This document shows positions 1 to 6,986 of a DNA stretch of 16,368 nt, piece after piece. A program made the position numbers and the translations under genes. Position 1 is the first letter of the stretch, and each line of letters opens with the position of its first letter. The notes below the pieces were generated by a model. It was given only the letters and a program-made list of their open reading frames with translations. It did not search any database and had not been told where the DNA came from. Where the stretch lies: contig JAGQRL010000215.1 in NCBI GenBank assembly GCA_020425485.1, forward strand, positions 517-16,884, read 5' to 3'. This DNA is from Rhodospirillaceae bacterium. Lineage in GTDB: Bacteria > Pseudomonadota > Alphaproteobacteria > DSM-16000 > Inquilinaceae.

Positions 1-286
1 CGAAGCCGCCGATCAGCGCCGGCATCACCATGAAGAAGATCATGAGGAGGCCGTGGGCGGTGATGTAGACGTTCCATTCCTGGCCGTCGGCCACGAATTG
101 CAGGCCGGGTTCCTGAAGTTCCAGACGCATGATCAGGGAGAACAGACCCCCGATCACACCGGCCACCACGGCGAAGATCAGGTACAGCGTCCCGATATCC
201 TTGTGGTTGGTCGAGAACAGCCAGCGCCTGATGAAGCCCGGCTTGTGATCGTGGTGGTCGGCGTGCGCGTCGGCGTGCTGTGCCAT
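1..286 (-). CDS. ctaD: cytochrome c oxidase subunit I, N-terminal part (cut by window edge)
   Basis: Catalytic heme-copper subunit of the aa3-type oxidase in the inner membrane. Only the first 95 codons are present; the rest lies left of base 1. The start is ATG at 286-284, preceded on the minus strand by a purine-rich stretch (AGGACAGGGAAAA). The sequence has the family hallmark RRWLFSTNHKDIGTLY at residues 20-35, then a first membrane segment (about 34-53). The second segment begins near ITAHGLLMIFFMVMPALIGG, where His78 is the expected low-spin heme a ligand. The extreme N-terminus (residues 4-14) is rich in His and Asp. It lies 71 bp downstream of subunit II in the same direction, the usual coxB-coxA operon order. 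Identification is secure; the symbol follows the ctaC/ctaD naming used for alphaproteobacteria. Confidence 0.95.
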   Translation of the reverse strand, partial: MAQHADAHADHHDHKPGFIRRWLFSTNHKDIGTLYLIFAVVAGVIGGLFSLIMRLELQEPGLQFVADGQEWNVYITAHGLLMIFFMVMPALIGGF

Positions 287-334
287 GCCCGTTTTCCCTG
301 TCCTTCCGTCCCGTGGTTCCGTTCCGTTGCCGGC

Positions 335-349
335 GGCCCCGATGGGGTC
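335..349 (-). other. small hairpin in the ctaC-ctaD spacer
   Basis: An inverted repeat lies directly after the ctaC stop: arms at 344-349 and 335-340 with a 3-nt loop, containing one G-T pair. No T-run follows, so it is not a convincing terminator. A role in mRNA processing or stability between the two cox cistrons is possible but only inferred. Confidence 0.3.
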
Positions 350-357
350 TCCCCGTG

Positions 358-1329
358 TCAGTTGCTGGCCAGACGCTGGCCCGCGGTGGCGGTGCCGGCG
401 TCGCCGGTCTCAGTCGGTTCGTCCTCGGTGGCCTCATCGGCCGGCGCTTCGTCCGTCGGCGCGTCCTCCGCCGGGGCCGCCCCTTCGGGTGCCGGCGCCT
501 CACGCGTCAGCAGCACCGGCGGGGTTTCCAGTTCCAGACCGGCGGTCTGTTGCTCCACCCAGTCGTCGAAGGCCTCGCGGCTCACCGCATGGATCTCGAT
601 GGGCATGAAGGCATGGCCGGCGCCGCAGATTTCCGAGCACTGGCCGTAATAGGTGCCTTCCTCTTCGATGCGCACCCAGGTCTCGTTCGTCCGCCCGGGC
701 ACCGCGTCGGTCTTGATGCCGAAGGCCGGCACCGCCCAGCTGTGCAGCACGTCCATGGCGGTAACGACGATCTGGATGTCGGTGTCCACCGGCAGCACCA
801 CGACGCCGTCCGTCCGCCCGGTCAGGTCGTAGGTGCTCAAGAGGCGGAGCTGGCCTTCGCCGATCTCCTCGTCGGGCACCAGGTTCGCCTGGAATTCCTC
901 GATCTGCTGATCGGGGTACTCGTAGCTCCAGTACCACTGGTAGCCGCGCACCACGAGGGTCAGCTCGGGGTCCTCCTCATGGTCCAGCGCGTACAGCAGG
1001 TTGAAGGAGGGGACTGCGATGACGATCAGGATGATGATCGGCACCACCGTCCACACCACCTCGATCATGGTGTTGTGGGTGGTTTTCGATGGCGTGGGGT
1101 TCCGCTTGGCGTTGAACCGCCACATCACATAGATCAGCAGCCCCAGTACGAAGATCACGATGACGGTGATGATCACCAACAAAAGCGCATGGAAATCATG
1201 GGCCTGTTGGGCGTAGGGCGAGGCCGGCTCCTGTAACCCCATCTGCCATTCGTGCACACCTTGCCCATGCGCCGCTCCCGCAGCCACAAGCGCGCCGAGA
1301 CACCCGACAACAAGGCGCATCAGTCTCAT
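358..1329 (-). CDS. ctaC: cytochrome c oxidase subunit II
   Basis: Carries the CuA centre that takes electrons from cytochrome c and passes them to subunit I. The 323-aa reading has a signal peptide (residues 1 to about 23, ending AAGAAHGQ). Two membrane helices follow (about 47-69 and 90-113), then a periplasmic cupredoxin domain. The aromatic electron-entry stretch GYQWYWSYEYP is at 129-139. The CuA ligands are visible: His196, then CSEICGAGHAFM at 231-242 giving Cys231, Glu233, Cys235, His239 and Met242. I chose ATG 1329 because GGGGGA lies upstream and the signal peptide begins there. The frame is open to a GTG at 1431, but that start has no ribosome binding site and would bury the signal peptide. 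Oddity: after the catalytic domain, residues about 275-317 form an acidic Ala/Pro/Glu/Thr-rich tail with no fold I recognise. It is the first gene of a cox operon with ctaD behind it. Confidence 0.96.
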   Translation of the reverse strand: MRLMRLVVGCLGALVAAGAAHGQGVHEWQMGLQEPASPYAQQAHDFHALLLVIITVIVIFVLGLLIYVMWRFNAKRNPTPSKTTHNTMIEVVWTVVPIIILIVIAVPSFNLLYALDHEEDPELTLVVRGYQWYWSYEYPDQQIEEFQANLVPDEEIGEGQLRLLSTYDLTGRTDGVVVLPVDTDIQIVVTAMDVLHSWAVPAFGIKTDAVPGRTNETWVRIEEEGTYYGQCSEICGAGHAFMPIEIHAVSREAFDDWVEQQTAGLELETPPVLLTREAPAPEGAAPAEDAPTDEAPADEATEDEPTETGDAGTATAGQRLASN

Positions 1330-1682
1330 CAAACCACGTCCCCCATCGGCTTTCGCGTCTTCGGCATAGTTCTCAATTCGGACCCTGTTCGCACGAATTC
1401 TTTGCCACTGAAGCGTTTTTCCACGATTCACAGGAGGAGATACTACAGGGCCGGCGCGCTTGGAAAGCGGTCAGTGGCCGCCTTGTCCGCCGAAGCCCAA
1501 ATCTCCCTAGCATCGTGTGTGGCTTCTGGGGTCGTAACATCGCGCCCGGCTGATCGCAATTGCAGAGCGCATCCACCCGGCCGCGGAACCGCCGATGCCG
1601 CACTCCTGCCCGGGCTTGCCCAGGCGCAGCGGGGGTCCCACTATCAGAGTGGAGTGCAGGGGATCGGGATTCCGGAGACGCC
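1330..1682. promoter_or_regulatory. divergent ctaC/tldD intergenic region
   Basis: This 353-bp spacer separates two divergent genes, so it must hold promoters for both. I could not find a -35/-10 pair with good consensus and spacing on either strand. A perfect 5-bp dyad (1638-1642 with 1648-1652) lies just upstream of tldD. Short open frames here are not backed by ribosome binding sites or recognisable protein sequence. Confidence 0.5.
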
Positions 1683-3116
1683 ATGACCGCGCTGGCCACC
1701 ACCGAAAGTTTGTTCTTCGACCGGACGGGGCTCGACCGCGTCCGCACCGAAGCCTTGGTTGCCGATGCGCTGAGGGGGGCCGACGATGGCGAGCTGTATT
1801 TCGAATACGCCCAGTCGGAGGGCCTGGTGTGGGACGACGGGCGCCTGCGCTCGGCCAGCTACGACACCTCCCAGGGCTTCGGCCTGCGCTCGGTGGCCGG
1901 CGAAACCAGCGGCTACGCCCATTCCTCCGCCCTGACGGAAGATGCGCTGGGCCGGGCCGCGGCGACGGTGAAGGCGGTGCATGCCGGCTACGGCGGCACC
2001 TGGGCGGAAGCGCCCATGGGCACCAATGCACGCCTCTACGGCGACGAGAACCCGCTGGGCGCCCCCAGCTTCGAGGAGAAGGTGGCCATCCTGGCGGAGA
2101 TCGACCGCTATGCCCGCGGCCGCGACCCGCGGGTGGCCCAGGTGTCGGCTTCCATCGTCGGCTCCTGGCAGGCGGTGCGCATCGTCCGCGCCGATGGCCA
2201 GCACGCCGCCGACATCCGGCCCATCGTCCGCGTCAACGTCTCCGTCGTCTGCAAGCAGGGCGACCGCATGGAAAGCGGCAGCCACGGCATGGGCGGCCGG
2301 CTCGGCTTCGAAACCTTCCTGGCGACGGGTGCCTGGCAGGGGGCGGTGGACGAAGCGCTGCGCCAGGCGCTGGTCAACCTGGAAGCCGTCGACGCCCCGG
2401 CCGGCGAGATGACGGTGGTGCTGGGCAGCGGCTGGCCCGGCATCCTGCTGCACGAGGCGGTGGGCCACGGGCTGGAAGGCGACTTCAACCGCAAGAAGAC
2501 CTCGGCCTTTTCCGGGCTGATGGGCCAGCGCGTCGCCTCCCCCGGCGTCACCGTGCTGGACGACGGCACCATGCCGGACCGCCGCGGTTCGCTGACCATC
2601 GACGACGAGGGCACGCCCAGCCAGTCCACCGTGCTGATCGAGGACGGCATCCTGGTGGGCTACATGCAGGACCGCCAGAACGCCCGCCTGATGGGCATGA
2701 AGCCCACCGGCAACGGCCGCCGGCAGAGCTATGCCCACCACCCGATGCCGCGGATGACCAACACCATCATGCTCAGCGGCACCGCCCCGCGGGAGGAGAT
2801 CATCTCCTCGGTGCAGAAGGGGCTCTACGCCGTTTCCTTCGGCGGCGGCCAGGTGGACATCACCAGCGGCAAGTTCGTGTTCTCCGCCACCGAGGCCTAC
2901 CTGATCGAAAACGGTAAGCTGGGTGCCCCGGTGAAGGGGGCGACGCTGATCGGCAACGGGCCGGATGCGCTCACCCGCGTCGGCATGATCGGCAACGACA
3001 TGGAACTCGACCCCGGCATCGGCACCTGCGGCAAGGAAGGCCAGGGCGTGCCGGTGGGCGTGGGCCAGCCCACCATGCGCATCGACGGGCTGACGGTGGG
3101 CGGCACGGCGGCCTGA
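1683..3116 (+). CDS. tldD: TldD family zinc metalloprotease
   Basis: TldD is the peptidase half of the TldD/TldE complex. That complex trims unfolded peptides (microcin B17 maturation and CcdA degradation in E. coli) and acts in the cytoplasm. The 477-aa length is normal for the family. The zinc motif HEAVGH lies at residues 257-262 inside LLHEAVGHGLEGD, and Cys449 in GTCGKEGQ is the expected third zinc ligand. The other conserved TldD block, DDEGTPSQ through YMQDRQNARLMG, follows the zinc helix. ATG 1683 is chosen because GGAG lies just upstream; the frame is open further left but without family sequence. It diverges from ctaC, an arrangement I recall from other alphaproteobacteria. The partner TldE (PmbA) is not in the window. 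Confidence 0.96.
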   Translation: MTALATTESLFFDRTGLDRVRTEALVADALRGADDGELYFEYAQSEGLVWDDGRLRSASYDTSQGFGLRSVAGETSGYAHSSALTEDALGRAAATVKAVHAGYGGTWAEAPMGTNARLYGDENPLGAPSFEEKVAILAEIDRYARGRDPRVAQVSASIVGSWQAVRIVRADGQHAADIRPIVRVNVSVVCKQGDRMESGSHGMGGRLGFETFLATGAWQGAVDEALRQALVNLEAVDAPAGEMTVVLGSGWPGILLHEAVGHGLEGDFNRKKTSAFSGLMGQRVASPGVTVLDDGTMPDRRGSLTIDDEGTPSQSTVLIEDGILVGYMQDRQNARLMGMKPTGNGRRQSYAHHPMPRMTNTIMLSGTAPREEIISSVQKGLYAVSFGGGQVDITSGKFVFSATEAYLIENGKLGAPVKGATLIGNGPDALTRVGMIGNDMELDPGIGTCGKEGQGVPVGVGQPTMRIDGLTVGGTAA

Positions 3117-3145
3117 CCGCCACCGCCCTCGCGCCGGGCGCAGCC

Positions 3146-3685
3146 CTAGCGCTCGGCGAGGTCGCTGCGCAAAGAGCGGATCAGGTCCAGCACCTCGTCG
3201 GCATCCGCCACGCAATCGAAGCCGCGCTGGTCCACAAACTGGCTGACGCGCACCTTGTGGAAAAGGATCGAGGCCACGCCGCGGCCTTCGCGATCGACCT
3301 TCAGCATATTCCACTCGCTGACGCGGGTGGTGCTGGCCACATAGCCGTTCGCCAGCACCAGGGCGCGCTTGTTGGTCAGCACATAGCTCAGCGCGCGGCG
3401 CCGCAGCGTACTGGTGCGGGTGCGCACCGGGATGGTGATGACGCCCAGCACCAGCAACACGTAGGTGAGCGCGGTGAACCACCCTGGGGTTGGCCTGTCG
3501 GTCTCCACGATGAAGTTGGCAAAGATCCAGAAGCCGATGAAGCCGACGGTGATCACTCCGGCCAGCAACCACTCCCGGCGAAGCAGCCGCCACGACGGGT
3601 CCGGCCGCCCGCGCCACAGCACCGTTTCGCCGGCTTCAAGCGGCGTGCCCGGAGCAGCCTCTCCGCTTGCCTCCACGGTCTGCAT
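3146..3685 (-). CDS. small membrane protein with bacterial PH-like domain
   Basis: 179-aa protein. Residues 18-33 (EAGETVLWRGRPDPSW) match the entry motif of bacterial PH-domain membrane proteins of the YdbS/YdbT kind. Two membrane helices (about 38-58 and 70-88) follow. YVLTNKRALVLANGYV at 101-116 is the typical beta-strand core of these domains. The C-terminal part probably finishes the PH-like fold on the cytoplasmic face. The start is ATG 3685, preceded by GGAGGGG at good spacing; an ATG five codons earlier (3700) lacks such a site. It lies 63 bp after the TraB/GumN-like gene in the same direction, so the two are probably co-transcribed, and it converges on tldD with a 29-bp gap. Cellular role unknown. 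Confidence 0.8.
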   Translation of the reverse strand: MQTVEASGEAAPGTPLEAGETVLWRGRPDPSWRLLRREWLLAGVITVGFIGFWIFANFIVETDRPTPGWFTALTYVLLVLGVITIPVRTRTSTLRRRALSYVLTNKRALVLANGYVASTTRVSEWNMLKVDREGRGVASILFHKVRVSQFVDQRGFDCVADADEVLDLIRSLRSDLAER

Positions 3686-3748
3686 GGCGCCCCTCCGCAT
3701 GGTGCCGGACAGGCCGGCAGGGGCCGGCGCGGCCAGCCGCCAACCTGC

Positions 3749-4690
3749 TCACTGTGCGGTTTGCAGCGGCTCGCGTTCCAGCGTGTAGCCCTGGGCGGCG
3801 AGCTGTTCCAGGATGCCGCGCTCGCCCGGCAGGTGCATGGCGCCCACCGCGATCACCACACCGCCTTGGGCCAGCAGCGGCTGCATGCGCTCCACCATGT
3901 GGTCGTTGCGGGAGTTGAGCAGGTCTTCCACGAACACGTCGCGCAGCTCCTCGTGCTCGCCCGCCGTCTGCTCCTCCAGCCACAGGAGGAAGCCGGCCAG
4001 ATCTTCGTTCAGGTAGATCCGGGTCAGCGACTCATAGGCGTCGTCCAGCTCCGACCGGTCTTCCAGGGCGACGCGGAGCTGTTCGATCTGCAAATCCAGA
4101 TCCATGCCGTCGAGCACGGCGATCTGCTCGCCTGCGGTTTCCAGGCTGACGATCTCCGCCCCGTTGGCTTCCGCCTGGGCTTGCAGGAGCTGGTCGAGCG
4201 GCACCACCCCGGCGTTGATGCGCTCCACCTCTTCGCGCGGCAGCGACACCAGCAGGCTCACCGCCCAGGGCTTCAGGCGCGTCAGCATGAAGCCGGGCAC
4301 CCCCACCTCGGCCGCTGCGTCTTCCAGGGCCGCCAGGGTGTCGGCATCCAGCAGCTCGTCGATGGTGGGGCCTTCGCTGTGCAGCGTGCCCATGGCCAGC
4401 TCCGTCTGCACCTCCGGCGTCATCTCCACCTCCATGGCGAAGGTGGAAGCGGCGGCGACCACCGGGGCCATCGCCTCGGCCAGTTCCGTCACCCTGGGGT
4501 CGGTCACGTGCATGGTGCCGAACAGGTGGCTGGGGGTGCCGCCGCCGGGCGGGGTGATGCGCCACAGCAGCCCCTCGGCAAAGCGGCCCGCCTCCGTGGA
4601 GGTCTGCGCCTCGGCGGACAGGGATGCGGTCGGCAGCAGGCCCAGCACCAGCGTGCAGGCAACCAGCCGGGCATAGAGGCGGCAGCGCAT
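3749..4690 (-). CDS. TraB/GumN family protein (secreted)
   Basis: 313 aa. A signal peptide covers residues 1 to about 26 (LVACTLVLGLLPTASLSA), so the protein is exported. The family's signatures appear in order: LLWRI at 41-45, HLFGTMHV at 55-62, the glutamate in AMEVEM (Glu87), LKPWAV at 139-144, SLETAGEQ at 182-189, RND at 261-263 and VGAMHLPGE at 282-290. The paired GxxH motifs plus acidic residues are thought to form a metal-binding, erectin/Tiki-like fold. Tiki proteins of this superfamily are metalloproteases, but the bacterial members' substrate is unknown. ATG 4690 is favoured by GAGGGA about 7 nt upstream and by the signal peptide. The frame stays open to 4882, running through the 13-bp repeat array, which I take as non-coding. 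Confidence 0.88.
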   Translation of the reverse strand: MRCRLYARLVACTLVLGLLPTASLSAEAQTSTEAGRFAEGLLWRITPPGGGTPSHLFGTMHVTDPRVTELAEAMAPVVAAASTFAMEVEMTPEVQTELAMGTLHSEGPTIDELLDADTLAALEDAAAEVGVPGFMLTRLKPWAVSLLVSLPREEVERINAGVVPLDQLLQAQAEANGAEIVSLETAGEQIAVLDGMDLDLQIEQLRVALEDRSELDDAYESLTRIYLNEDLAGFLLWLEEQTAGEHEELRDVFVEDLLNSRNDHMVERMQPLLAQGGVVIAVGAMHLPGERGILEQLAAQGYTLEREPLQTAQ

Positions 4691-4724
4691 GGCGGATCCC
4701 TCAGGTCGGCGGCAAAGAAGATGA

Positions 4725-4776
4725 CGGTTGGCGAAGGCGGTGGGCGAAGATGGTTGGCGCAAACGGTAGGCGAAGA
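4725..4776. repeat. four tandem copies of a 13-bp imperfect repeat
   Basis: Four units follow one another without gaps at 4725-4737, 4738-4750, 4751-4763 and 4764-4776. The plus-strand consensus is CGGTNGGCGAAGA. The core GGTNGGCG is kept in all four; the tail varies (AAGG, AAGA, CAAA, AAGA). The array lies between the SprA-like gene and the start of the TraB/GumN-like gene, 35 bp upstream of the latter's ATG, so it is in its leader or promoter region. The unit length is not a multiple of three, which argues against a protein repeat. Confidence 0.85.
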
Positions 4777-4796
4777 CTGTGCCCGAACCCGGGCGC

Positions 4797-5603
4797 CTAT
4801 GCCACGGCGGAAGCCGCCGGCCTTGGGGAACCGATGGCCGCACCGGCGGCCCGGTAGGCGGCGATCGCCTGGGCCTGCGCACCCTCCGTCGGCGCCAGGG
4901 CCTCCGACTGCTCGGCGGCCAGGTCGCCGCGGGCTTCCTCCCGCGTGGCGCGGGCCTGTTCCGCCACCCGGTGGTCCTGCGGCGAGGGTTCCTCCGGCGC
5001 CAGGGCGGCGCGGATCACCACGTCCATCTTGCGGATGGTGGCGGCAGGATCGTCGGGGATCGGCGCCACGTCGATGTTCACCTCGCCGCCCACGGCGTAG
5101 CGGTTGCCGTCCGGCCCCGTCTGGTACTCGTAGGTGGGCTGGCCGGCATAGGCCCCGCCGGCGGCGGCATGGGCCTGTTCGTGGCGGCGCACTTCGGCGT
5201 CGCGCTCCTTCAGCGCGTCGACCTCGGCCTGTTCCTCCTCGGTCAGGCCGCTGGCATCGGTCTCGTCGGTGGCTTGCGATGACTGCTGGCCGGGCGCTTC
5301 GCCGGGGGCCTGCGCAGGCCCTGACTTCGCCTCACCGCCGGGCCCCGGCTCGCCGGCTTGCCCGCCAGTTTGCCCACTGGCCTGCCCGCCGGCTTCCTGG
5401 GCCGCCACGGCGGTGGCCGGCGCCAGCCTGGGCGCACCGGACACGGTGGCGGCCGGGCGTGCGCCTTCCCCCGACCCGGCGGCGGAAACCGCAGCGGCCG
5501 GCTGCGGCGCCTCGGTCTCGGCGCGCAGCGGCGATGGTGCCACCGCCAATGGCGGCCCGCACCTCGCGTAGCTTGTCGTCTCCGGCGTGATCGCTATGCT
5601 CAC
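4797..5603 (-). CDS. SprA-related putative metalloprotease (HExxH)
   Basis: 268 aa. The first 115 residues are low-complexity, rich in Ala, Gly, Pro, Gln and Glu. The conserved core starts near residue 120 (LTEEEQAEVDALKERDAEVRR) and runs into the zinc motif HEQAH at 141-145. It continues with AGGAYAGQPTYEYQTGPDG, YAVGGEVNIDV (Glu174 is a likely third zinc ligand) and a helix near 188-200 that aligns with the family's KMxxVIRAALAP block. This order matches the SprA-related family of putative metalloproteases; substrate and function are not established. No signal peptide or membrane helix is seen. The start is GTG 5603 with only a weak GAGG upstream, so the start is uncertain. It is divergent from the HD gene, with about 56 bp between starts. 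Confidence 0.82.
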   Translation of the reverse strand: MSIAITPETTSYARCGPPLAVAPSPLRAETEAPQPAAAVSAAGSGEGARPAATVSGAPRLAPATAVAAQEAGGQASGQTGGQAGEPGPGGEAKSGPAQAPGEAPGQQSSQATDETDASGLTEEEQAEVDALKERDAEVRRHEQAHAAAGGAYAGQPTYEYQTGPDGNRYAVGGEVNIDVAPIPDDPAATIRKMDVVIRAALAPEEPSPQDHRVAEQARATREEARGDLAAEQSEALAPTEGAQAQAIAAYRAAGAAIGSPRPAASAVA

Positions 5604-5659
5604 GGCCTCGCGCCCCGGTGAACAGGGAACCCCAGACGACAGGTATCGTTGGAGCCTTA

Positions 5660-6298
5660 ATGAACCCTGAATCGGGCAGGTCTGCCCCCCGCTCCGCGGC
5701 CTCGGACGACCCTCCGCCGCGGGCCTGGCAGCGGATGCTGAGCGGCCGGCGTCTCGACCTCCTGGATCCCTCGCCCTTGGACATCGAGATCGAGGACATC
5801 GCCCATGGGCTCGCCCGCGTGGCGCGCTGGAACGGCCAGACCACGGGGGCTTACGGCCTGTCGGTCGCCCAGCACAGCGTCATCGTGGAAGCCCTGGTGG
5901 CGCGCAACCGGCCGGTGCCGCCGCTGCGCTGGCGCCTCGCCGCCCTGCTGCACGACGCTCCCGAATATGTGATCGGCGACATGATCACGCCGTTCAAGAC
6001 GGCGCTGGGGGACGGCTACCGCGGCATCGAGGACCGGTTGATGCGGGCGGTGCACATCCGCTTCGGCCTGCCGCCGGTGCTGCCCGAAGAGGTGGCCAAG
6101 ATGATCAAGCGGGCCGACAAGACCGCGGCGTTCTCCGAAGCGGTGTCGCTGGCCGGGTTTTCCGAACCCGATGCCCGGCGCATCCTCGGCTACCGTCGGC
6201 GTGCCTTCATCCCGGTGGCCTCAGAGCCGCCGGAAGTGGCCAAGCGCCAGTTCCTGGAGCGCTTCGCCCGCCTGTATCCCAAGGGGACCGCATCGTGA
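5660..6298 (+). CDS. YfbR-like HD-domain nucleotidase/phosphohydrolase
   Basis: 212 aa. The HD metal-site residues appear as expected: His72 (VAQHSVIVE), His98-Asp99 in LLHDAPEYVIGDMITPFK, and Asp153 in KRADKTA. The HDxxExxxGDxxTPxK pattern is that of the YfbR 5'-deoxynucleotidase group, which removes phosphate from deoxynucleoside monophosphates. Actual substrate specificity here is inferred. ATG 5660 is preceded by TTGGAG at normal spacing; a GTG at 5618 in frame is less likely and would approach the divergent gene. The stop TGA overlaps the start of the next gene by 4 nt (GTGA), so the two are translationally coupled. The first 25 residues are proline-rich and not part of the domain. Confidence 0.88.
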   Translation: MNPESGRSAPRSAASDDPPPRAWQRMLSGRRLDLLDPSPLDIEIEDIAHGLARVARWNGQTTGAYGLSVAQHSVIVEALVARNRPVPPLRWRLAALLHDAPEYVIGDMITPFKTALGDGYRGIEDRLMRAVHIRFGLPPVLPEEVAKMIKRADKTAAFSEAVSLAGFSEPDARRILGYRRRAFIPVASEPPEVAKRQFLERFARLYPKGTAS

Positions 6299-6984
6299 CC
6301 ACGCGCTATGCCATCTATTTCAGCCCGCCCGCCGATCAGCCGCTCGGCCGCCTCGGCCATGGCTGGCTGGGCCGCGACCCAGCGGGCGAGCTGCCGCCGC
6401 CGCGCCCCGAAGGCCTGCCGGCCCCCCTGCCCGACATCGTGTCCAGCCCCGCCCACTACGGCTTCCACGCCACCTTGAAGGCGCCGTTCGAGCCGGCCGA
6501 CAGCGCCACCGAAGACGACCTGCTGGAATTCGCCCGCTCCGTCGCCCGGCACATGGAGCCGGTGACCCTGGACGACGGGCTGACGGTTGACGAGCTTGGC
6601 CACTTCCTTGCCCTGGTTCCGGCAGGCGGTGCCGACGGCCTGGACCAGCTCGCCGGCCATGTGGTGCGCACCTTCGAGCCCTATCGCGCCCCGGTCAGCG
6701 CGTTCGACCTGGCGCGCCGGCGCCTCGCGGCACTCAGCGAACGCCAGGAACAGAACCTGGTGGATTGGGGCTACCCCTATGTGTTCGAGGAGTTCCGCTT
6801 CCACATGACGCTGACGGCGGAACTGGACGAGGACGCGCGGGCCACCTGGCGGACGATCCTCACCGATGGCTTTGCGGAGATCATCGGCCAGCCCTTCACG
6901 CTCGACCGCATCTGCGTGTTTCACCAGCCGGCCAGGGCCACGCCATTCCGGCAGATCGCCCAATTCGCGCTGGGAACGGAGTAG
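6295..6984 (+). CDS. DUF1045 protein, 2H phosphoesterase-like
   Basis: 229 aa. The N-terminal TTRYAIYFSPP and the two HxT motifs identify DUF1045. The motifs are His58-Ala-Thr60 in YGFHATLKAPF and His170-Met-Thr172 in FRFHMTLT. Paired HxT/S motifs about 110 residues apart are the catalytic signature of 2H phosphoesterases, which open cyclic phosphodiesters. Relatives are often found in C-P lyase (phn) operons and annotated as phosphonate metabolism proteins, but no phn gene lies here. Start is GTG 6295 within the preceding stop (GTGA overlap). The stop is 2 bp from the stop of the convergent unknown gene. The specific substrate is not known. Confidence 0.88.
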   Translation: MTTRYAIYFSPPADQPLGRLGHGWLGRDPAGELPPPRPEGLPAPLPDIVSSPAHYGFHATLKAPFEPADSATEDDLLEFARSVARHMEPVTLDDGLTVDELGHFLALVPAGGADGLDQLAGHVVRTFEPYRAPVSAFDLARRRLAALSERQEQNLVDWGYPYVFEEFRFHMTLTAELDEDARATWRTILTDGFAEIIGQPFTLDRICVFHQPARATPFRQIAQFALGTE

Positions 6985-6986
6985 GC

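Noticed and set aside
1330..1431. N-terminal extension of subunit II to GTG 1431
   Set aside because: No ribosome binding site precedes it, and it would place 34 residues before a clear signal peptide.
3131..3141. Short GC palindrome between tldD and the PH-like gene
   Set aside because: Eleven bases with a single-base loop and no T-tail cannot form a useful terminator.
1644..3617. 657-codon open frame on the minus strand
   Set aside because: It runs antisense to tldD, whose zinc motif and ribosome binding site leave no doubt about the coding strand.
3257..5590. 777-codon open frame on the plus strand
   Set aside because: It lies antisense to three well-supported minus-strand genes (PH-like, TraB/GumN-like, SprA-like). 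Its translation is a low-complexity mix of His, Gln, Arg and Pro, as expected from GC-rich antisense frames.
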